Of a stretch of DNA of 64,000 nt, positions 1 through 10,794 are shown piece by piece. The stretch spans positions 170,001 through 234,000 of the forward strand of contig JBAMJV010003374.1 in NCBI GenBank assembly GCA_037951105.1, in the 5' to 3' direction. Made by a program: the position numbers and the translations under genes. Under the pieces are notes generated by a model. That model was not told the DNA's origin, made no database searches, and saw only the letters and a program-made list of their open reading frames with translations. Position 1 is the first letter of the stretch. Each line of letters opens with the position of its first letter. Source of the stretch: Echinarachnius parma (lineage: Eukaryota > Echinodermata > Echinoidea > Clypeasteroida > Echinarachniidae).

Positions 1-111
1 ACTTTATCTTTAAATATGGACAAAACTATGCTGAAGGGAACACACCGTGATAATTAAACTAGCGACCTTAGCATTGGAAACGTCGGCCTAAACAAATAAA
101 CGCGTACATAC

Positions 112-303
112 CTTTGCAACTTAGACCACCGACGATGGCATTTGTATTACAGTTCCTAATGTTGCCGTTGCTGCAACGTACGCCGTACCGGAACCGGAAG
201 CCAGGTGCGCAGACGCAAATAGAGGTCAACTTGCTGCCATCCCGGAAACTCCGGTTTCCAAAGCAGTTCACGAGATTGCTCCTGCTGAAAAACTGACATC
301 CTC
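112..303 (-). CDS. Cys-rich exon downstream of the EGF array (last exon visible)
   Basis: This 192-bp exon has an acceptor AG at 304-305 after a T-rich tract and a GTATGT donor at 111-106. Both ends are phase 1, as in every other exon of this gene. It encodes about 64 residues starting GGCQFFSRSN and ending GGLSCK, with seven cysteines, including an EGF-like CVCAPGF segment. It lacks a DxDEC start and the regular six-Cys spacing, so it is either a divergent EGF-type module or another small Cys-rich domain; I do not recognise it. Joined to the exon at 4539-4673 it would read R-GC at the junction. The gene continues beyond the left edge of the window. The exon call rests on splice sites, phase and Cys content. 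Confidence 0.6.
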
Positions 304-926
304 CTAAACGGTAGATGAAAATGCATTGTAAGAAAAGACAAATATTAGTAATGTAATTCGTCTGCAAAACAAACCAATTCGGTAAGATCAATTAATATCA
401 GTAAATAATCCCGAACTATAGTTGGATTCATCACTAAGTTCATGAAGTTACGGACAATAAGGGACCCAGCAGTTAAGTACATAATGCATGTTTCTGAATC
501 TAGATGTTTTTGAATGACGAGGTGCGTATATAAAATGAAGAAATCAATTTCGCATTACTAACTAAAATAGTATTTATAATTCATATTATTAGTATTTCTA
601 GTATAATATCTAAAATATGCCATTTAACACCCAGTACGCACCTAACCTTTTAGACAATAGCTGATGAATTTTAATTTTATTGAAAGTATATAGAGTCAAA
701 CCTGATCTAAAGTGACCACCTGCGTATGGGGACCTTCTATATTGTTATACTAGGAGTCAGTTTCATCAGAGCACGTCTGAAGGATCGACAGCCCCAAAAT
801 ACCATCGTTGAGTGGTCTTGATTATATGGAGCTGATTTGTGTCCATCCGCTGCGAAACGTGTGAACACCCAGAGCAGTTACCGTGCGTAAACTGCGCTTG
901 TAGCGTGTCAACCCATGTAACGCAAC
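304..926. other. Intron sequence, no feature recognised
   Basis: AT-rich intronic DNA between the Cys-rich exon and an L1-like tail. I see no exon-like Cys-rich frame, tandem repeat or terminal repeat here. Confidence 0.6.
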
Positions 927-1613
927 TTTTTTTTTTTTTTTAAACTAATTTTTATTCCTCCAAATAAACATTTACATTTGAATATACATACCAAACCAAA
1001 TATACATATACAACTATAATGAACGAAAGTAGAAATGGTTATCTTACATACATAAGCAAATACAAATCAACTGTATATTCAATTTCCTGACTTCATGGAA
1101 TTAACATAATGGAGGTTTTGTAACTAAAAGTAAAAGGAACTAAAATATGCCCCTTTACCCCCCCCCCCCCACCCCCCAATTTAGCCCAAGAAAAACCCCA
1201 TCCCCATCCAACCACCGATCGCACCACAATCACACACATACCGCAGACACCCATTCCAGTATTCTGCTCGTTTTGATTTCAACCAAAAGAGTAATTAATT
1301 AACAATATAGAAAGCTGTCACATTCAACTAAAGAGGGTAGAAACCCAGAACCTTAATAATAATAAACGAATTCCCTATAATTCTAACAAAATTAAATTAA
1401 TCATATTATACATGTATGTTATGGTGTTCCCACTTTTGTAAGTGAACTCCTAGTTTACCCTTTTTAATAGCCATTTTTTTTCCTTCTTTTTCATAATCCA
1501 AAATAATTTTCTGTACTTTCCGTACAGAAGGAAGTACACCTTTTGTTCTAAAAGAATAAATAGTATATTTTAACAAAAAAATAATAGAGTTACTGCAATA
1601 CACCGTAAATAAT
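927..1613 (-). mobile_element. 3' end of an L1-like LINE, 5'-truncated
   Basis: On the minus strand an ORF ending at 1406 has the look of an L1-clade ORF2 C-terminus: LLKYTIYSFRTKGVLPSV, then an acidic/basic stretch with KKGKLGVHLQKW. It is followed by about 480 bp of AT-rich 3' sequence and ends in a run of 15 T (927-941 on plus), which is a poly(A) tail on the minus strand. The 5' truncation point lies near a CA microsatellite at about 1614. The identification comes from recognising the C-terminal pattern; clade assignment (L1 or Tx1-like) is tentative. Confidence 0.55.
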
Positions 1614-1679
1614 TACACACACACACACACACACACACACGCACGCACACACACACACACACATACACACACACACACT
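1614..1679. repeat. (CA)n microsatellite
   Basis: Nearly perfect AC dinucleotide run with two GC interruptions, next to the truncated LINE. Confidence 0.95.
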
Positions 1680-2879
1680 CAAATTACAACACAACTTACA
1701 ACTTACAAATTAAAATGGAAAGCCATGTATGGCTTCGGACTCAAACATATTCAACTACCCTTATAAAGGAAATACCTATCCCTGTTTTACAAAGATTTCA
1801 TTAGTTGGATTTAACAATTATGGAAACTCGATCATCTCTGGCTTCGTTCGTACTCAAACATATGTGACCTGCTAGCCCAAAATGAGATCCTTCTCGACAT
1901 TCTTCATGTTTGAGTTATGCATACCATCTTGTTCACCATTTCTCAAGCTTTAATTTGATGTGTAAATCATAATTTTTGGTAGCTTGAGCACCGAGATACA
2001 ACTATTTTAATGTGGAATAGATAAAAGGCAGTGGAAAACAAATACGGAGAAAATCGCCCTAAAAAGAATACGGTACGGTTTGCTCCGGAACTTATGTTGT
2101 CCGCATCTAATTAGCGCGAATGTCAGCAAAATTCACCAAGTCCAAGTCCATGGAAACGGTTAACCAATCACAGTGTAGGTAGTATAATAGACCCGTCCCC
2201 GATCGATATCCGCTTTTCGTGAAAACGCGGCTATTGATATCACCCCGCCCCCACGAGAAGACGGGGCGGACTTGGATGATTAGATCAGGGAGCGGCCGCT
2301 CGAGAGTTTTTCAGTCGGTCAGGCCATCCGACAAAGTAACATACTCTGAATACAAAAATAGCTTTCACATCGCGGCACAAACTTTTGAGACTTACGAGTC
2401 TTTTCATAGAGATAGTAAACGAGCAGGATGCAAGATGATGTCCATTCCGGCGAGGAAGAATGAACGCTAATCGCAGTCGATTAGGCGCGGTGCATTACTA
2501 CACAATGGACATGGACGGATTATAATAGTATAGGCGCGGTGTTCGATGCGGGGCCAGGGCGCGGCGTAGCTGGTATTCAGCGGGGGATCGATGCGATCTG
2601 TCATTGCCGCCTATAAGCCCTACCCCACCTCCATTATTACGATGATCCACTGTGACAGCTTGGAACAAGTTATTTAGCACAAAAGAGTGAATGTCCACAT
2701 CAGATTTTGCACCTGTTAATTAGCACATGAAAGGGGAAAAAAAAAATCGGCTTTTCAAAAAGTTGTTTGGACATTTCTATCTTTGTATTGTATTATTGTG
2801 CTATTTTGTTTTGTGTTAATGTGTATTTTTTGGTAATACTTATCTATAATAATTATCATATCCATGAGTATCGTTTTCA
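1680..2879. other. Intron sequence, no feature recognised
   Basis: Intronic DNA with a short GC-richer island at about 2190-2680. The two small open frames there (2219-2470 plus, 2498-2698 minus) show no domain, splice context or Cys pattern matching the gene, and I do not call them. Confidence 0.5.
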
Positions 2880-3945
2880 TTGTTGTTCTTGATGATCATG
2901 ATGATGATAATCTTAGTGATGATGCGTGTTGATTATGGTGATACTCAGGATGATGACGATAATGATGGTGGTGATGATGATGGTGATCATCATCATCATA
3001 GTGATAATGATGAATATAATCATGTTGATGATGACGATAATGGTGATGATCATGATCATATCATGATCATCACGGTGATGATGATGACAATAATCACGTT
3101 GATAACAATAATGATGAGGTGATGATGATGGTAGTGGTGATGACGATAATGATGGTGGTGATGATGATGATGATGATGATGATGGTTATCTCGTCATCAT
3201 AGTGATGACGATAATGATGACCATGCATGGTGATGATGATGATGACGATAATCATGTTGATGATAACAATAATGATGATCATGGCGATGATAATGAGGAT
3301 GGTGATCATCATAATGATGATGATGACCATAATGATGGTGATGATTGCGATAATCATGGGGATGAGGATGGTAATCATGATAATGATGGTGATGACTGCG
3401 ATAATCATGGGCATGATAATGAGGATGGTAATCATCATAGTGCTGATGACCACGGTGATGATTACGAAGATCATGGTGATAATGATGGTGGTGCCGTGGT
3501 GATGACGATAATAATGGTGGTCATTGTGATGATGATCATGGTAATTATCATCATAGTGATGGCGATGACTATAACCATGGTGATGGTGATGATGATGACG
3601 ATAATTCTGTTGATGATATCAATATCATGATCATGGTGAGCATGGTGATCATCATCATCATAGTGATGATGACGATCATAATTTGGTGATGATAATAATG
3701 GTGGTGGTGATGACGATAATGATAATGATCGATCATCATCATAGTGAGGATGATGACCATAATCATGGTGATGATGACGATAATGAGGATGATCATCATC
3801 ATAGTGATGATGATGATGACTATAATCATGGTGATGACGATAATGATGACCGTGCATGGTGATCGAGTATGATAATGATGGTGATGGTGATGATAATGAT
3901 GGTGATGATAATAATGATGGTGGTGATGGGTTAAGGGTTGTGCTC
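2880..3945. repeat. GAT-rich imperfect minisatellite, about 1.07 kb
   Basis: A long imperfect array of GAT/GATAAT/GATGGT trinucleotides, with CATCAT blocks interspersed that make local inverted pairing possible. Open frames on both strands (poly-Asp/His or poly-Ile/Met) are by-products of the trinucleotide repeat. It lies in the 4.2-kb intron between the Cys-rich exon and the last recognised EGF exon. Confidence 0.95.
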
Positions 3946-4538
3946 AAGCTCATCGATTTACTATTAATTACCGTACAACATCCATACAATGCATCCACCG
4001 TATTATACACCATACACACCGATCTTCTATAGAAATCGGTGCCACACACGTACCGTACATACCCGCGCGCGCTCTATAGAAAGAAACTATAGAAAGTCTG
4101 CAATAACGATAAGCCAATGAACGGCGAGTGGTTACTAGGGGGCGGAGCTTCGACGACTTTCCATACAGCTCTTCGCATCGCTCGCTAGCGAGGCAAAATT
4201 TTGGTCTGACATTTTCACACATGATAGATTAAACTATGGAGAATCTTATAAGACCAAAAATATAGATTTTTCTCATTTCATGACTTAATAGTTGATTTCC
4301 TCCGTTCGAGCAACCGCGACTTGTCACCCATTTTGGGGTAGCCGGTCTCATATTCAGAATCCCAAATGCGATTAATTGAAACTCCACAACAATTCACATT
4401 AATAATTTGATACAAGATATGATAATGATTGGTATCAGAATTATATGCCTGTGTAAACAATACCAAGAAACTAATGGCCTTCCATATTTTTCAAATCCAG
4501 GTCTTTGTGAAGCACCCGCAGAGTGTTTGATTACTTAC
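3946..4538. other. Intron sequence, no feature recognised
   Basis: Unique-looking intronic DNA between the GAT array and the EGF exon at 4539. No supportable feature. Confidence 0.5.
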
Positions 4539-4673
4539 GGTTGCAGCTCTTTCCGTTGGGACTGAGAGTGAATCCAAGAGGACATACACAGTGGTAGGAC
4601 CCCAGTGTGTTGACACACGTAGCTCGGGTTGCCGTGATGCATCCAGATGTGCCAGCCAAACATTCGTTGATAT
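4539..4673 (-). CDS. cbEGF exon (EGF domain 10 counted from the array start)
   Basis: A 135-bp exon in phase 1 at both ends, with donor GTAAGT at 4538-4533 and an acceptor AG at 4674-4675 after a pyrimidine-rich stretch. It encodes one calcium-binding EGF domain. With the G of the previous exon it begins DINEC and contains [12 protein letters not shown], the Cx[DN]xxxx[FY]xCxC pattern linked in this family to Asp/Asn beta-hydroxylation and calcium binding. It ends NGKSCN. Six cysteines are present with normal spacing, so the domain looks intact. Confidence 0.9.
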
Positions 4674-4765
4674 CTTCATTACAGAGAGTGGAAAATAGAA
4701 ATATATTTAGAATAAAACAGTCTCATAATTATACAGCAATAATTATAGTCAGTTATTGGGTGTGT

Positions 4766-4807
4766 GATAATTTATTAGGGATAATTTATTAGGGATAATT
4801 TATTAGG
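4766..4807. repeat. 14-bp tandem repeat, three copies
   Basis: Three perfect copies of GATAATTTATTAGG immediately before the LINE tail on plus. The array may have arisen at the 5' junction of the LINE insertion. Confidence 0.9.
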
Positions 4808-5636
4808 GATCCGATTACAAATTCAGATTTTTTATCGCATTCATCACCCATTTTTAAACGATTATATACTCTGAAATTGAAAGACATAAATTTATTACAA
4901 ACAGCATCCCTCATGCAACGCTACTATTTGAATATGTTATCTTCTTATTTAATGAATATGTTTACTTTGAATCGTAATATTCACGGTTATTCTACTAGAA
5001 ATTATAATAAATTCCACCGCTGGACATACACTAATGATTTATCTAAATATTCTCTACGAAACACAGGACCAGAAGTCTGGAATAATATTGATTTTAATAA
5101 TTTTAATATTGCTCATAATAATATTTTCAAAAGGCAGTATAAGAAATATCTAATTACTCAATATTAATTACGTTTTAAAATATTTTACTTTTTAAAAAGA
5201 ACGTGAATAGTTGTTTCTTTGTTTTAATATATTAGTAATTATTTAGGTATTATGTTATGATTATTTTATAAAGACCATTTGACTTGTCAAACTTTTAAAG
5301 TTATTATTTATGAATTAAACTAAATAATCTGGTGTGCACGAAACTTATCAAGCCTCTTTATGGCTTTTAATTGTGCACCCCTTTTCCGAAATCATTAATT
5401 GATAATTTTTTTAAACAAATTTCTTGAATGGTTCATATTGTAAATCTCGCTTTCATTTCTCTTTTTCTATGTATGTGTGTTATTTGTGTATGCCGTTCAT
5501 GTAAATAGTTGTAATGCTTTTGTAATAAGCTGTTTAATGTTTGTTTTTTATTGTATATGAATCCTTGAAATCATGTATTTTTTTAACTTGAATTTGAATC
5601 GGAATAAATGCTCAAATGAATGAATGAACAGTGTCA
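4808..5636 (+). mobile_element. 3' end of a CR1/Jockey-like LINE, 5'-truncated
   Basis: The plus-strand frame from about 4835 to 5167 reads SHSSPIFKRLYTLKLKDI, then FTLNRNIHGYSTRN, then GPEVWNNIDFNNF, and ends KKYLITQY before a TAA. This is the conserved C-terminal tail of non-LTR retrotransposon reverse transcriptase proteins. It is followed by about 470 bp of 3' UTR ending in AAATGAATGAATGAA, a short-repeat tail typical of CR1-like elements. The insertion is 5'-truncated and in the intron between the EGF exons at 4539 and 6043, antisense to the host gene. It is probably a relative of the element at 46990-49480, which lacks this tail. Confidence 0.8.
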
Positions 5637-6042
5637 AAGGGTTTTAAGTAACGGTCTACATTACCGAATATTTACTCCGATTTTATTATATTTTTGGTCT
5701 GAGAAACATTTAGGCGTGATAAATAGAAGATGCTCCCATTTGTTGATAGCACATAAAACGAGTTATTACAAGACAACATCCACATCATTAGGTAAATAAT
5801 GGGGTTTTGGAAAAACTCGCTAAGAGATTTTATTAGAATGAATATCAGTGTGTTTGAAGAAAGTGGCGTATGGTGGTCGGACTGATTGGTCGGGCACGCA
5901 AAATAATTTCCCCAAAATTTCCCTTTACGTCCTCTATTGTTTTTTCTTCACTGTCTCCACTGTCTGAAGAATTCAATAAGCTGTTTCTCATTGGATATAA
6001 TAATCGTGCTTTTGAAAACATATTGTATCTGATTACTCTTAC
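5637..6042. other. Intron sequence, no feature recognised
   Basis: Intronic sequence up to the donor of the EGF exon at 6043. The small ORFs here are chance frames overlapping that exon. Confidence 0.5.
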
Positions 6043-6174
6043 CGTTACAGCTCAGGCCATTGCTGCTCAGAGTAAATCCCGACTGTGGGCATGTGCAGTA
6101 ATACGACCCGACGGTGTTCACACATACCGCATTAGATGAATCACACGGGCTAGATACCGCACATTCGTCGATAT
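6043..6174 (-). CDS. cbEGF exon (EGF domain 9)
   Basis: A 132-bp phase-1 exon with donor GTAAGA at 6042-6037 and acceptor CATTACAG ending at 6175. It encodes one calcium-binding EGF domain starting DIDECAVSSPC, containing CVNTVGSYYCTC and ending NGLSCN. The calcium-binding residues (DIDE), the hydroxylation-type Asn and the aromatic residue are all present. Splicing from the exon at 8587-8829 supplies the G that completes the first Asp codon. Confidence 0.92.
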
Positions 6175-6281
6175 CTGTAATGAGAACAATAGTAGAAATA
6201 GTAGTGGAGGTAGCAGTAGTAGAAGTCAAGTAGAAGTAGTAGTAGTGATAGGCGCCGGAAGTGGGGGGCAAAACGCAATCC

Positions 6282-6330
6282 CCCCCCCCCCCAAAAAAAA
6301 AAAAAGAAAAAAAAGAAAAAAGAAGAAGAT
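6282..6330. repeat. Homopolymer C and A-rich run
   Basis: A run of C followed directly by an A-rich tract with G interruptions; low complexity in the intron. Confidence 0.9.
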
Positions 6331-6767
6331 TGGGAAAGACAAATCAAACGTATGAGCTAACATTGAAAAACTAGTTTATACATCCATTTTTAATTTCCGC
6401 TGCGCGCTTCAGATTATATCATCTATTTGTAAACATCTGATGACAGCAAAGACATTTTTATTCTTTTTTTTATTTAACGCGGATTCTAAATTTCCTTCAC
6501 ATGTATGGCATGAAGTGCACCAAATTGCACCATTTCAAGTATGAACAATATTCCCCTTGGGAGGGGGATACCCTCTCCCAAACCCTCTCCCAAACCCTCC
6601 CCCTCTGGCTCTGCCCAAGCCCTCGTTCGCTTCGCTCCCTCGGGATATATTATTGGCTGTAGGCCATGGTGTGGGATCATACATGCGCATGCGCCATATA
6701 GTTTATGTTAGAACGGTGTATGACACTAAATACAATATTGTCCTTGGTTTGTCTTTAACATTTTAAC

Positions 6768-6880
6768 AATTTAAAAATTTAACAATTTAAACAATAGTGG
6801 CGAATTCTACGGCACCTAACAATGGATTAGCATTCGTGGAGACAATCGCTCGAGTCGTCGCGAGTCGTTGTCATTCGTTC
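6768..6880. repeat. Dispersed repeat copy (matches 17905-18018)
   Basis: The segment from the ACAATTT-rich stretch through GGCGAATTCTACGGCACC and CGAGTCGTTGTCATTCGTT recurs near-identically at about 17905-18018 in the same orientation. The flanking phrase TCCTTGGTTTGTCTTTAA also recurs near 17615. This is probably a MITE- or SINE-like family, but the ends were not resolved. Confidence 0.75.
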
Positions 6881-7617
6881 GTATGAGAATTGCAACGAAC
6901 ACCGTGACTCGAAGAGGCACGTCGACAATTTGAACCGGCTGAAAACTGTCGCCATGCCTTAACGATCGCAATCGTTGCTTATCGTTGTTATTCGTTGTGA
7001 GTCGTATCACATTGTCGCTAGTGCCCCAGTCACATACAAATGTGAAGCCTCCCGTTAGAACCACGTGTTGAAATGTATGTATAATGCAGTGAAACAAGGC
7101 TATCCGGTGGAAATATCAGGGATTGATCGTGTCTAAACCGTAGCAATACGTGGCAGTTATTGTTTTCCTCATCACGAAAGGGGAGGCGGAGCAACTTTAG
7201 TTCTATCTATGAATCAAAAATACGGGAATATGTGAGTTGGACAAGTTGTTCTTGGCCGGCCAGGGAGAACAAACGATTGTACACACTTAGAACTAGGCGT
7301 GCACTTGGCGTGTACGATCCTCCCCCTCAACCCCTTCCGTGCCCGCGTACTCCTGTAAAGGTGCATGTCCCGCATACGTCAACATTTTCTCGTCTGAGCG
7401 TGCACAATGTATGGGGTGGAAATGTGCACCCTACGTGTAGTCGTAGTCGGAGCAGATAGGTTTATATTTTTCGTATCTTCCTCCTAATTTTGAACAAATT
7501 ACAATGATAATAGGCACATTTTTAAATGCTAAGATGAATTTGAACGTTGGGTGCTGATATATTTTTGAAATAAATTATATATGTTGTATTTCGTATAATG
7601 CCCGATTGATTATTCCC

Positions 7618-7710
7618 ATATGTTATCAGATCAGATTTTATTTTTTATTAAATTCCGAAATCAATGCTCATCAAAGAGCACTGATAGGCTATGTAATTAC
7701 AACAAATAGA
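7618..7710 (-). mobile_element. Short LINE 3'-tail remnant
   Basis: On the minus strand the end of this segment reads AATAAAATCTGATCTGAT after an AT-rich stretch containing GCTCTTTGATGAGC. That layout resembles the short-repeat tails of CR1-like LINEs. No coding part remains, and the call is weak. Confidence 0.3.
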
Positions 7711-7798
7711 TTTCGATTGATTGACTGAAACTAACTTTCTATGAAGAGAAATTAATTATGCACATGCAACTTGAAAGCCCAATCTGTTTACTTACCTG

Positions 7799-8130
7799 GT
7801 GTACACACTAAAACATAGGAGTGCAATTGTGCACCCCTAGGGGTGCACGATCTTGTCCCATATTTTGCACGCCTAAAGGTGCACATGTGCACCCCTTAAC
7901 AGGGATGTACATGAGCACCCTTGAAAAGCTGCATATGGACACCCCACGAGTGCCCATGTCTACCTTATAGGGTGCACGGTCTTGTCCCATATTTAGCACG
8001 CCTTAATGTCATACACACTAAGAAATAGGAGTGCAATTGTGCACCCGTAGGGGTGCACGATCTTGTCCCATATGTTGGTAGCCTAAAGGTGCACATGTGC
8101 ACCCCTTAACAGGGATGTACATGAGCACCC
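7799..8130. repeat. 210-bp direct duplication rich in GTGCAC palindromes
   Basis: About 120 bp at 7799-7920 is repeated at 8008-8130 with few differences. The shared phrases are GAGTGCAATTGTGCACCC, GGGGTGCACGATCTTGTCCC and GGTGCACATGTGCACCCC. A third partial copy of the GGTGCACGGTCTTGTCCC phrase lies at 7971-7990. The self-complementary GTGCAC/GGGGTGCACC motifs could form small hairpins. It is intronic, between EGF exons. Confidence 0.85.
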
Positions 8131-8586
8131 AATTCGCCTCAAATCGCCACGACATAATACAAACCAGAACGGAAAGCGACGATTTTTGCCACGACGCGAT
8201 ACGAACCAGAACGAATTGGAAGGGTGTGAACATGACTCAATGATAATTTGAAACGACGGTTTCAAACAGTTTAAGACGGCGGTTTTGGCCATGCTTTCAC
8301 GTTTATCCTCACGATGCGCAATGGTTATGGGGAAGAACCGATTCGCTGTAACCCAATGCAACACGACTTACAGCGAATTTCTCGACGATTGATAAATCGT
8401 ACTAATAAAAAAGCAATGACGTAGCAACACTTATGCAAATAACAAGAACACATCTAAGATAATTATCCATTTTAAACTTTTGATCACAATACAAATTTCT
8501 ACCTCCGAAAAAGGATATCTTAAGAATTACAAATAGAAATTAACTTTCATATTAATAATACATCTAATAAGGTCATTCCTTCTTAC
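8131..8586. other. Intron sequence with diverged repeat-like stretch
   Basis: About 8131-8390 is rich in CGACGAT/CGCCACGAC-type phrases like those near 17490-17590, suggesting a diverged dispersed repeat. The rest up to the EGF exon shows nothing. Confidence 0.35.
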
Positions 8587-8829
8587 CTGCACACGTCATC
8601 CCGTTGCCCTGGTAACCAGCATTACACTGACAGGTGTATCCTCCAGGTGTGTTGGTGCAGGACGCCTGGCTGGCACACGTGGCGCTATTCTCAGCGCACT
8701 CGTCAATATCAACGCACGTCCTCCCATCACCCCGGTAGTTGTCATTACAGGCGCAGCTGAACGATCCATTATTGTCCGTACAGGCCGCATTAGGATCACA
8801 TGGTGTCATTGTTGTGCATTCATCGATAT
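8587..8829 (-). CDS. Double cbEGF exon (EGF domains 7 and 8)
   Basis: A 243-bp phase-1 exon with donor GTAAGA at 8586-8581 and acceptor TGTACAG ending at 8830. It is the only exon here holding two EGF domains. The first starts (D/N)IDECTTMTPC and contains CTDNNGSFSCAC. The second starts DIDECAENSATC, contains CTNTPGGYTCQC and ends GNGMTCAG. Both carry the calcium-binding and hydroxylation consensus residues. The missing intron between the domains suggests either intron loss or in-exon duplication. The exon and its upstream flank were also partly duplicated next door (8921-8985). Confidence 0.93.
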
Positions 8830-8920
8830 CTGTACAAACACAAACATTTAGATACAATTAAGTGCTCTCATCGATTAACAAACATAATATGCCATATAAT
8901 CTTGCACTGAAGACCCAACA

Positions 8921-8985
8921 TTATGATCCAGGATACAGGTCGAGCCCGTACGTGTAACACGGACCTCCCATACATTCATCAATAT
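8921..8985 (-). pseudogene. Relic of a duplicated EGF exon
   Basis: The segment just inside an acceptor-like GTAGAG (86-90 of 8900s) reads DIDECMGGPCYTYG on minus and runs into a TAA at 8923-8921 without the remaining EGF cysteines or a good donor. Its upstream intron flank (8986-9036) closely matches the flank of the double EGF exon (8830-8880), including ACAATTAAGTGCTCTCATC. So a tandem duplication copied the 5' part of an EGF exon with its acceptor and then decayed. If spliced in, it would truncate the protein. Confidence 0.7.
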
Positions 8986-9227
8986 CTCTACAAACAAAGA
9001 CATTTATATACAATTAAGTGCTCTCATCAATTAATTTACCTAATAGTGGGTCATTTAAATGTATTCAACAGGATAATTGTGAGAGGTTCATAATGAAAAT
9101 CAGCATTTTGAATCCATAAATTACGTTAATTTTAATAACGGATTAATAGTGAGTCGACTTCCCGCATGGTAGGTAGCCCTAAGTATGAACCTTGTTTTTA
9201 GAATGATATTTCAGTCTCCAAACTTAC

Positions 9228-9344
9228 TTGAACATATGATGCCGGTTCCCTCATATCCATCACGGCATGTACATGTGTAATTGCCGATACCGTTTTTACA
9301 GTCCGCATCTGGAGAACATACACTGTTCTGGCATTCATTTACAT
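9228..9344 (-). CDS. cbEGF exon (EGF domain 6)
   Basis: A 117-bp phase-1 exon with donor GTAAGT at 9227-9222 and acceptor TTTTGCCAG ending at 9345. It encodes one compact calcium-binding EGF domain beginning DVNECQNSVC, with CKNGIGNYTCTC and ending GTGIICS. The exon ends in A rather than G, so the next domain begins NIDEC instead of DIDEC. It is too short to stand out as an open frame and was found from its Cys pattern and splice sites. Confidence 0.9.
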
Positions 9345-9659
9345 CTGGCAAAATAGTGCAAATACATGTATAATTAAAATATTAACCCAAAACATACCAT
9401 TATCTACTTTCGCGAGAGAAAACAACACGAAAGAAGGAACATTATGTTTACCATGAACTTGTGTAGGTGTGTAATGACATTCAACAAAATAATGCTCTGT
9501 AGCTAAAATAAATTAATTGGCATTTTACTATTCGAAACGCGAATATTTAGTTATTCAAAGTATTTAGTGTAGCGGAAATATGACGACAAAATCACTAATG
9601 TAATGATTTATTTGTTTTATTTATTATTGTACTGACAACACGACTGCTTAAATATAAAT
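9345..9659. other. Intron sequence, no feature recognised
   Basis: AT-rich intronic DNA with no recognisable repeat or exon. Confidence 0.5.
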
Positions 9660-9935
9660 AACAGTTTTGGGAAAGTTACAGAAAACATTTATAATTGATT
9701 AATATTGCTGAATAAAAGGGCTTGTGTGGTAAAAATCCGAACCTAACGATGCGATAAATGCAGATTTATCGGAAGAAATCCAATAACCGCCGGTGAAATG
9801 TATAAATCCACAGCCCGTTCGCACCTGTCCGCACCGCTAGCTGGACTGGAGTATCGACAAGCTGGGGACAAGCCCGTATAGCGAACGCACGTGGTCAATA
9901 TAAATGCACGTAGCATAATGCGCGATTCAGCGTTG
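9660..9935 (+). repeat. Dispersed repeat, inverted relative at 53795-54060
   Basis: This copy carries GGGAAAGTTACAGAAAACAT, then GTGTGGTAAAAATCCGAACC, TATAAATCCAC and a TATCGACAAGC phrase. The same series of phrases appears in the same order in the reverse complement of 53795-54060, with divergence and indels. No coding capacity was seen. It is an old interspersed element of unknown class. Confidence 0.7.
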
Positions 9936-10671
9936 GTGATATCTATCCGCAGCGGAACGATTTGATTATGTATTAACCAAATGTATCAATTAGTAGGCGG
10001 TTTCCAGGCAACATTGTATCATCCCGTACTAGTAAAAACATATTCTTACACATGATTGGTAATAAGAGCTTACATTTCATTTTTTGAGAGGTAGACGTTT
10101 TCAAAACTGGCCTATGACCTTTAATATAACAATCATAATAAATGTATGTAGTGTATTTTCCATGCTCCGAAAACTGACATGTTAATCTTTGTTCACCGGG
10201 TAAAGTTTGACACACACATTTGTACACCATCTTATTGCTACTATGGAGCAGAAAATAAAATACATTCGTCCAACCCAATATCCAGCTATTATTGTTTGAT
10301 AAGAAGATCAATATGAATAACATACCCTGCTGAAGGATATTGATGTATTGACAATGATCGATTTAAAATCATAACCTCTCAAGCAACTCATCCTTTCCTA
10401 GCACTAAACCAACTCAAACATCATGAACATAGGCTAAATATGGCATCATTCTGTGGAGGGTTGTTAAAACGTAGGCATGTGTAAACAATTATCATTGAAT
10501 TTCAAGCCGAAAGCATTTAATCTTTCCATTTCGGAGTAATAATCAATATTTTCAGGAGTAATTCTAATTGTGAACACTTTTTACAGTGGGCTTGTCGGGT
10601 GGAATCCGGAATCGGAAAAAATGATATTCTGCCAACAAAACCCATCGCCAAAACATTCTCAGCATACACAC
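9936..10671. other. Intron sequence, no feature recognised
   Basis: A chance minus-strand frame (9973-10323) has no recognised domain or splice context. Nothing else is supportable. Confidence 0.4.
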
Positions 10672-10763
10672 ACATCTCTAGCACACAAACGCACACACTC
10701 AAACATACGCAAATCTCCACACACACACACACAAACACACACAAACACACACCCACGCGCACA
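10672..10763. repeat. (CA)n-rich microsatellite
   Basis: Imperfect ACAC/ACACAA run within 35 bases of the EGF exon donor at 10794. Confidence 0.9.
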
Positions 10764-10794
10764 GATTCATATAATATTTTTGTTTGCGTTTTAC

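Noticed and set aside
2219..2698. Small ORFs in the GC-richer patch as exons
   Set aside because: No Cys pattern, splice sites or recognisable domain; composition alone is not enough.
2880..4049. Poly-Asp/His and poly-Ile/Met ORFs in the GAT array
   Set aside because: Low-complexity by-products of a trinucleotide repeat on both strands.
9973..10323. A 116-codon minus-strand ORF as an exon of the EGF gene
   Set aside because: Sequence is not EGF-like, has no phase-1 splice sites, and lies in an intron with repeats.
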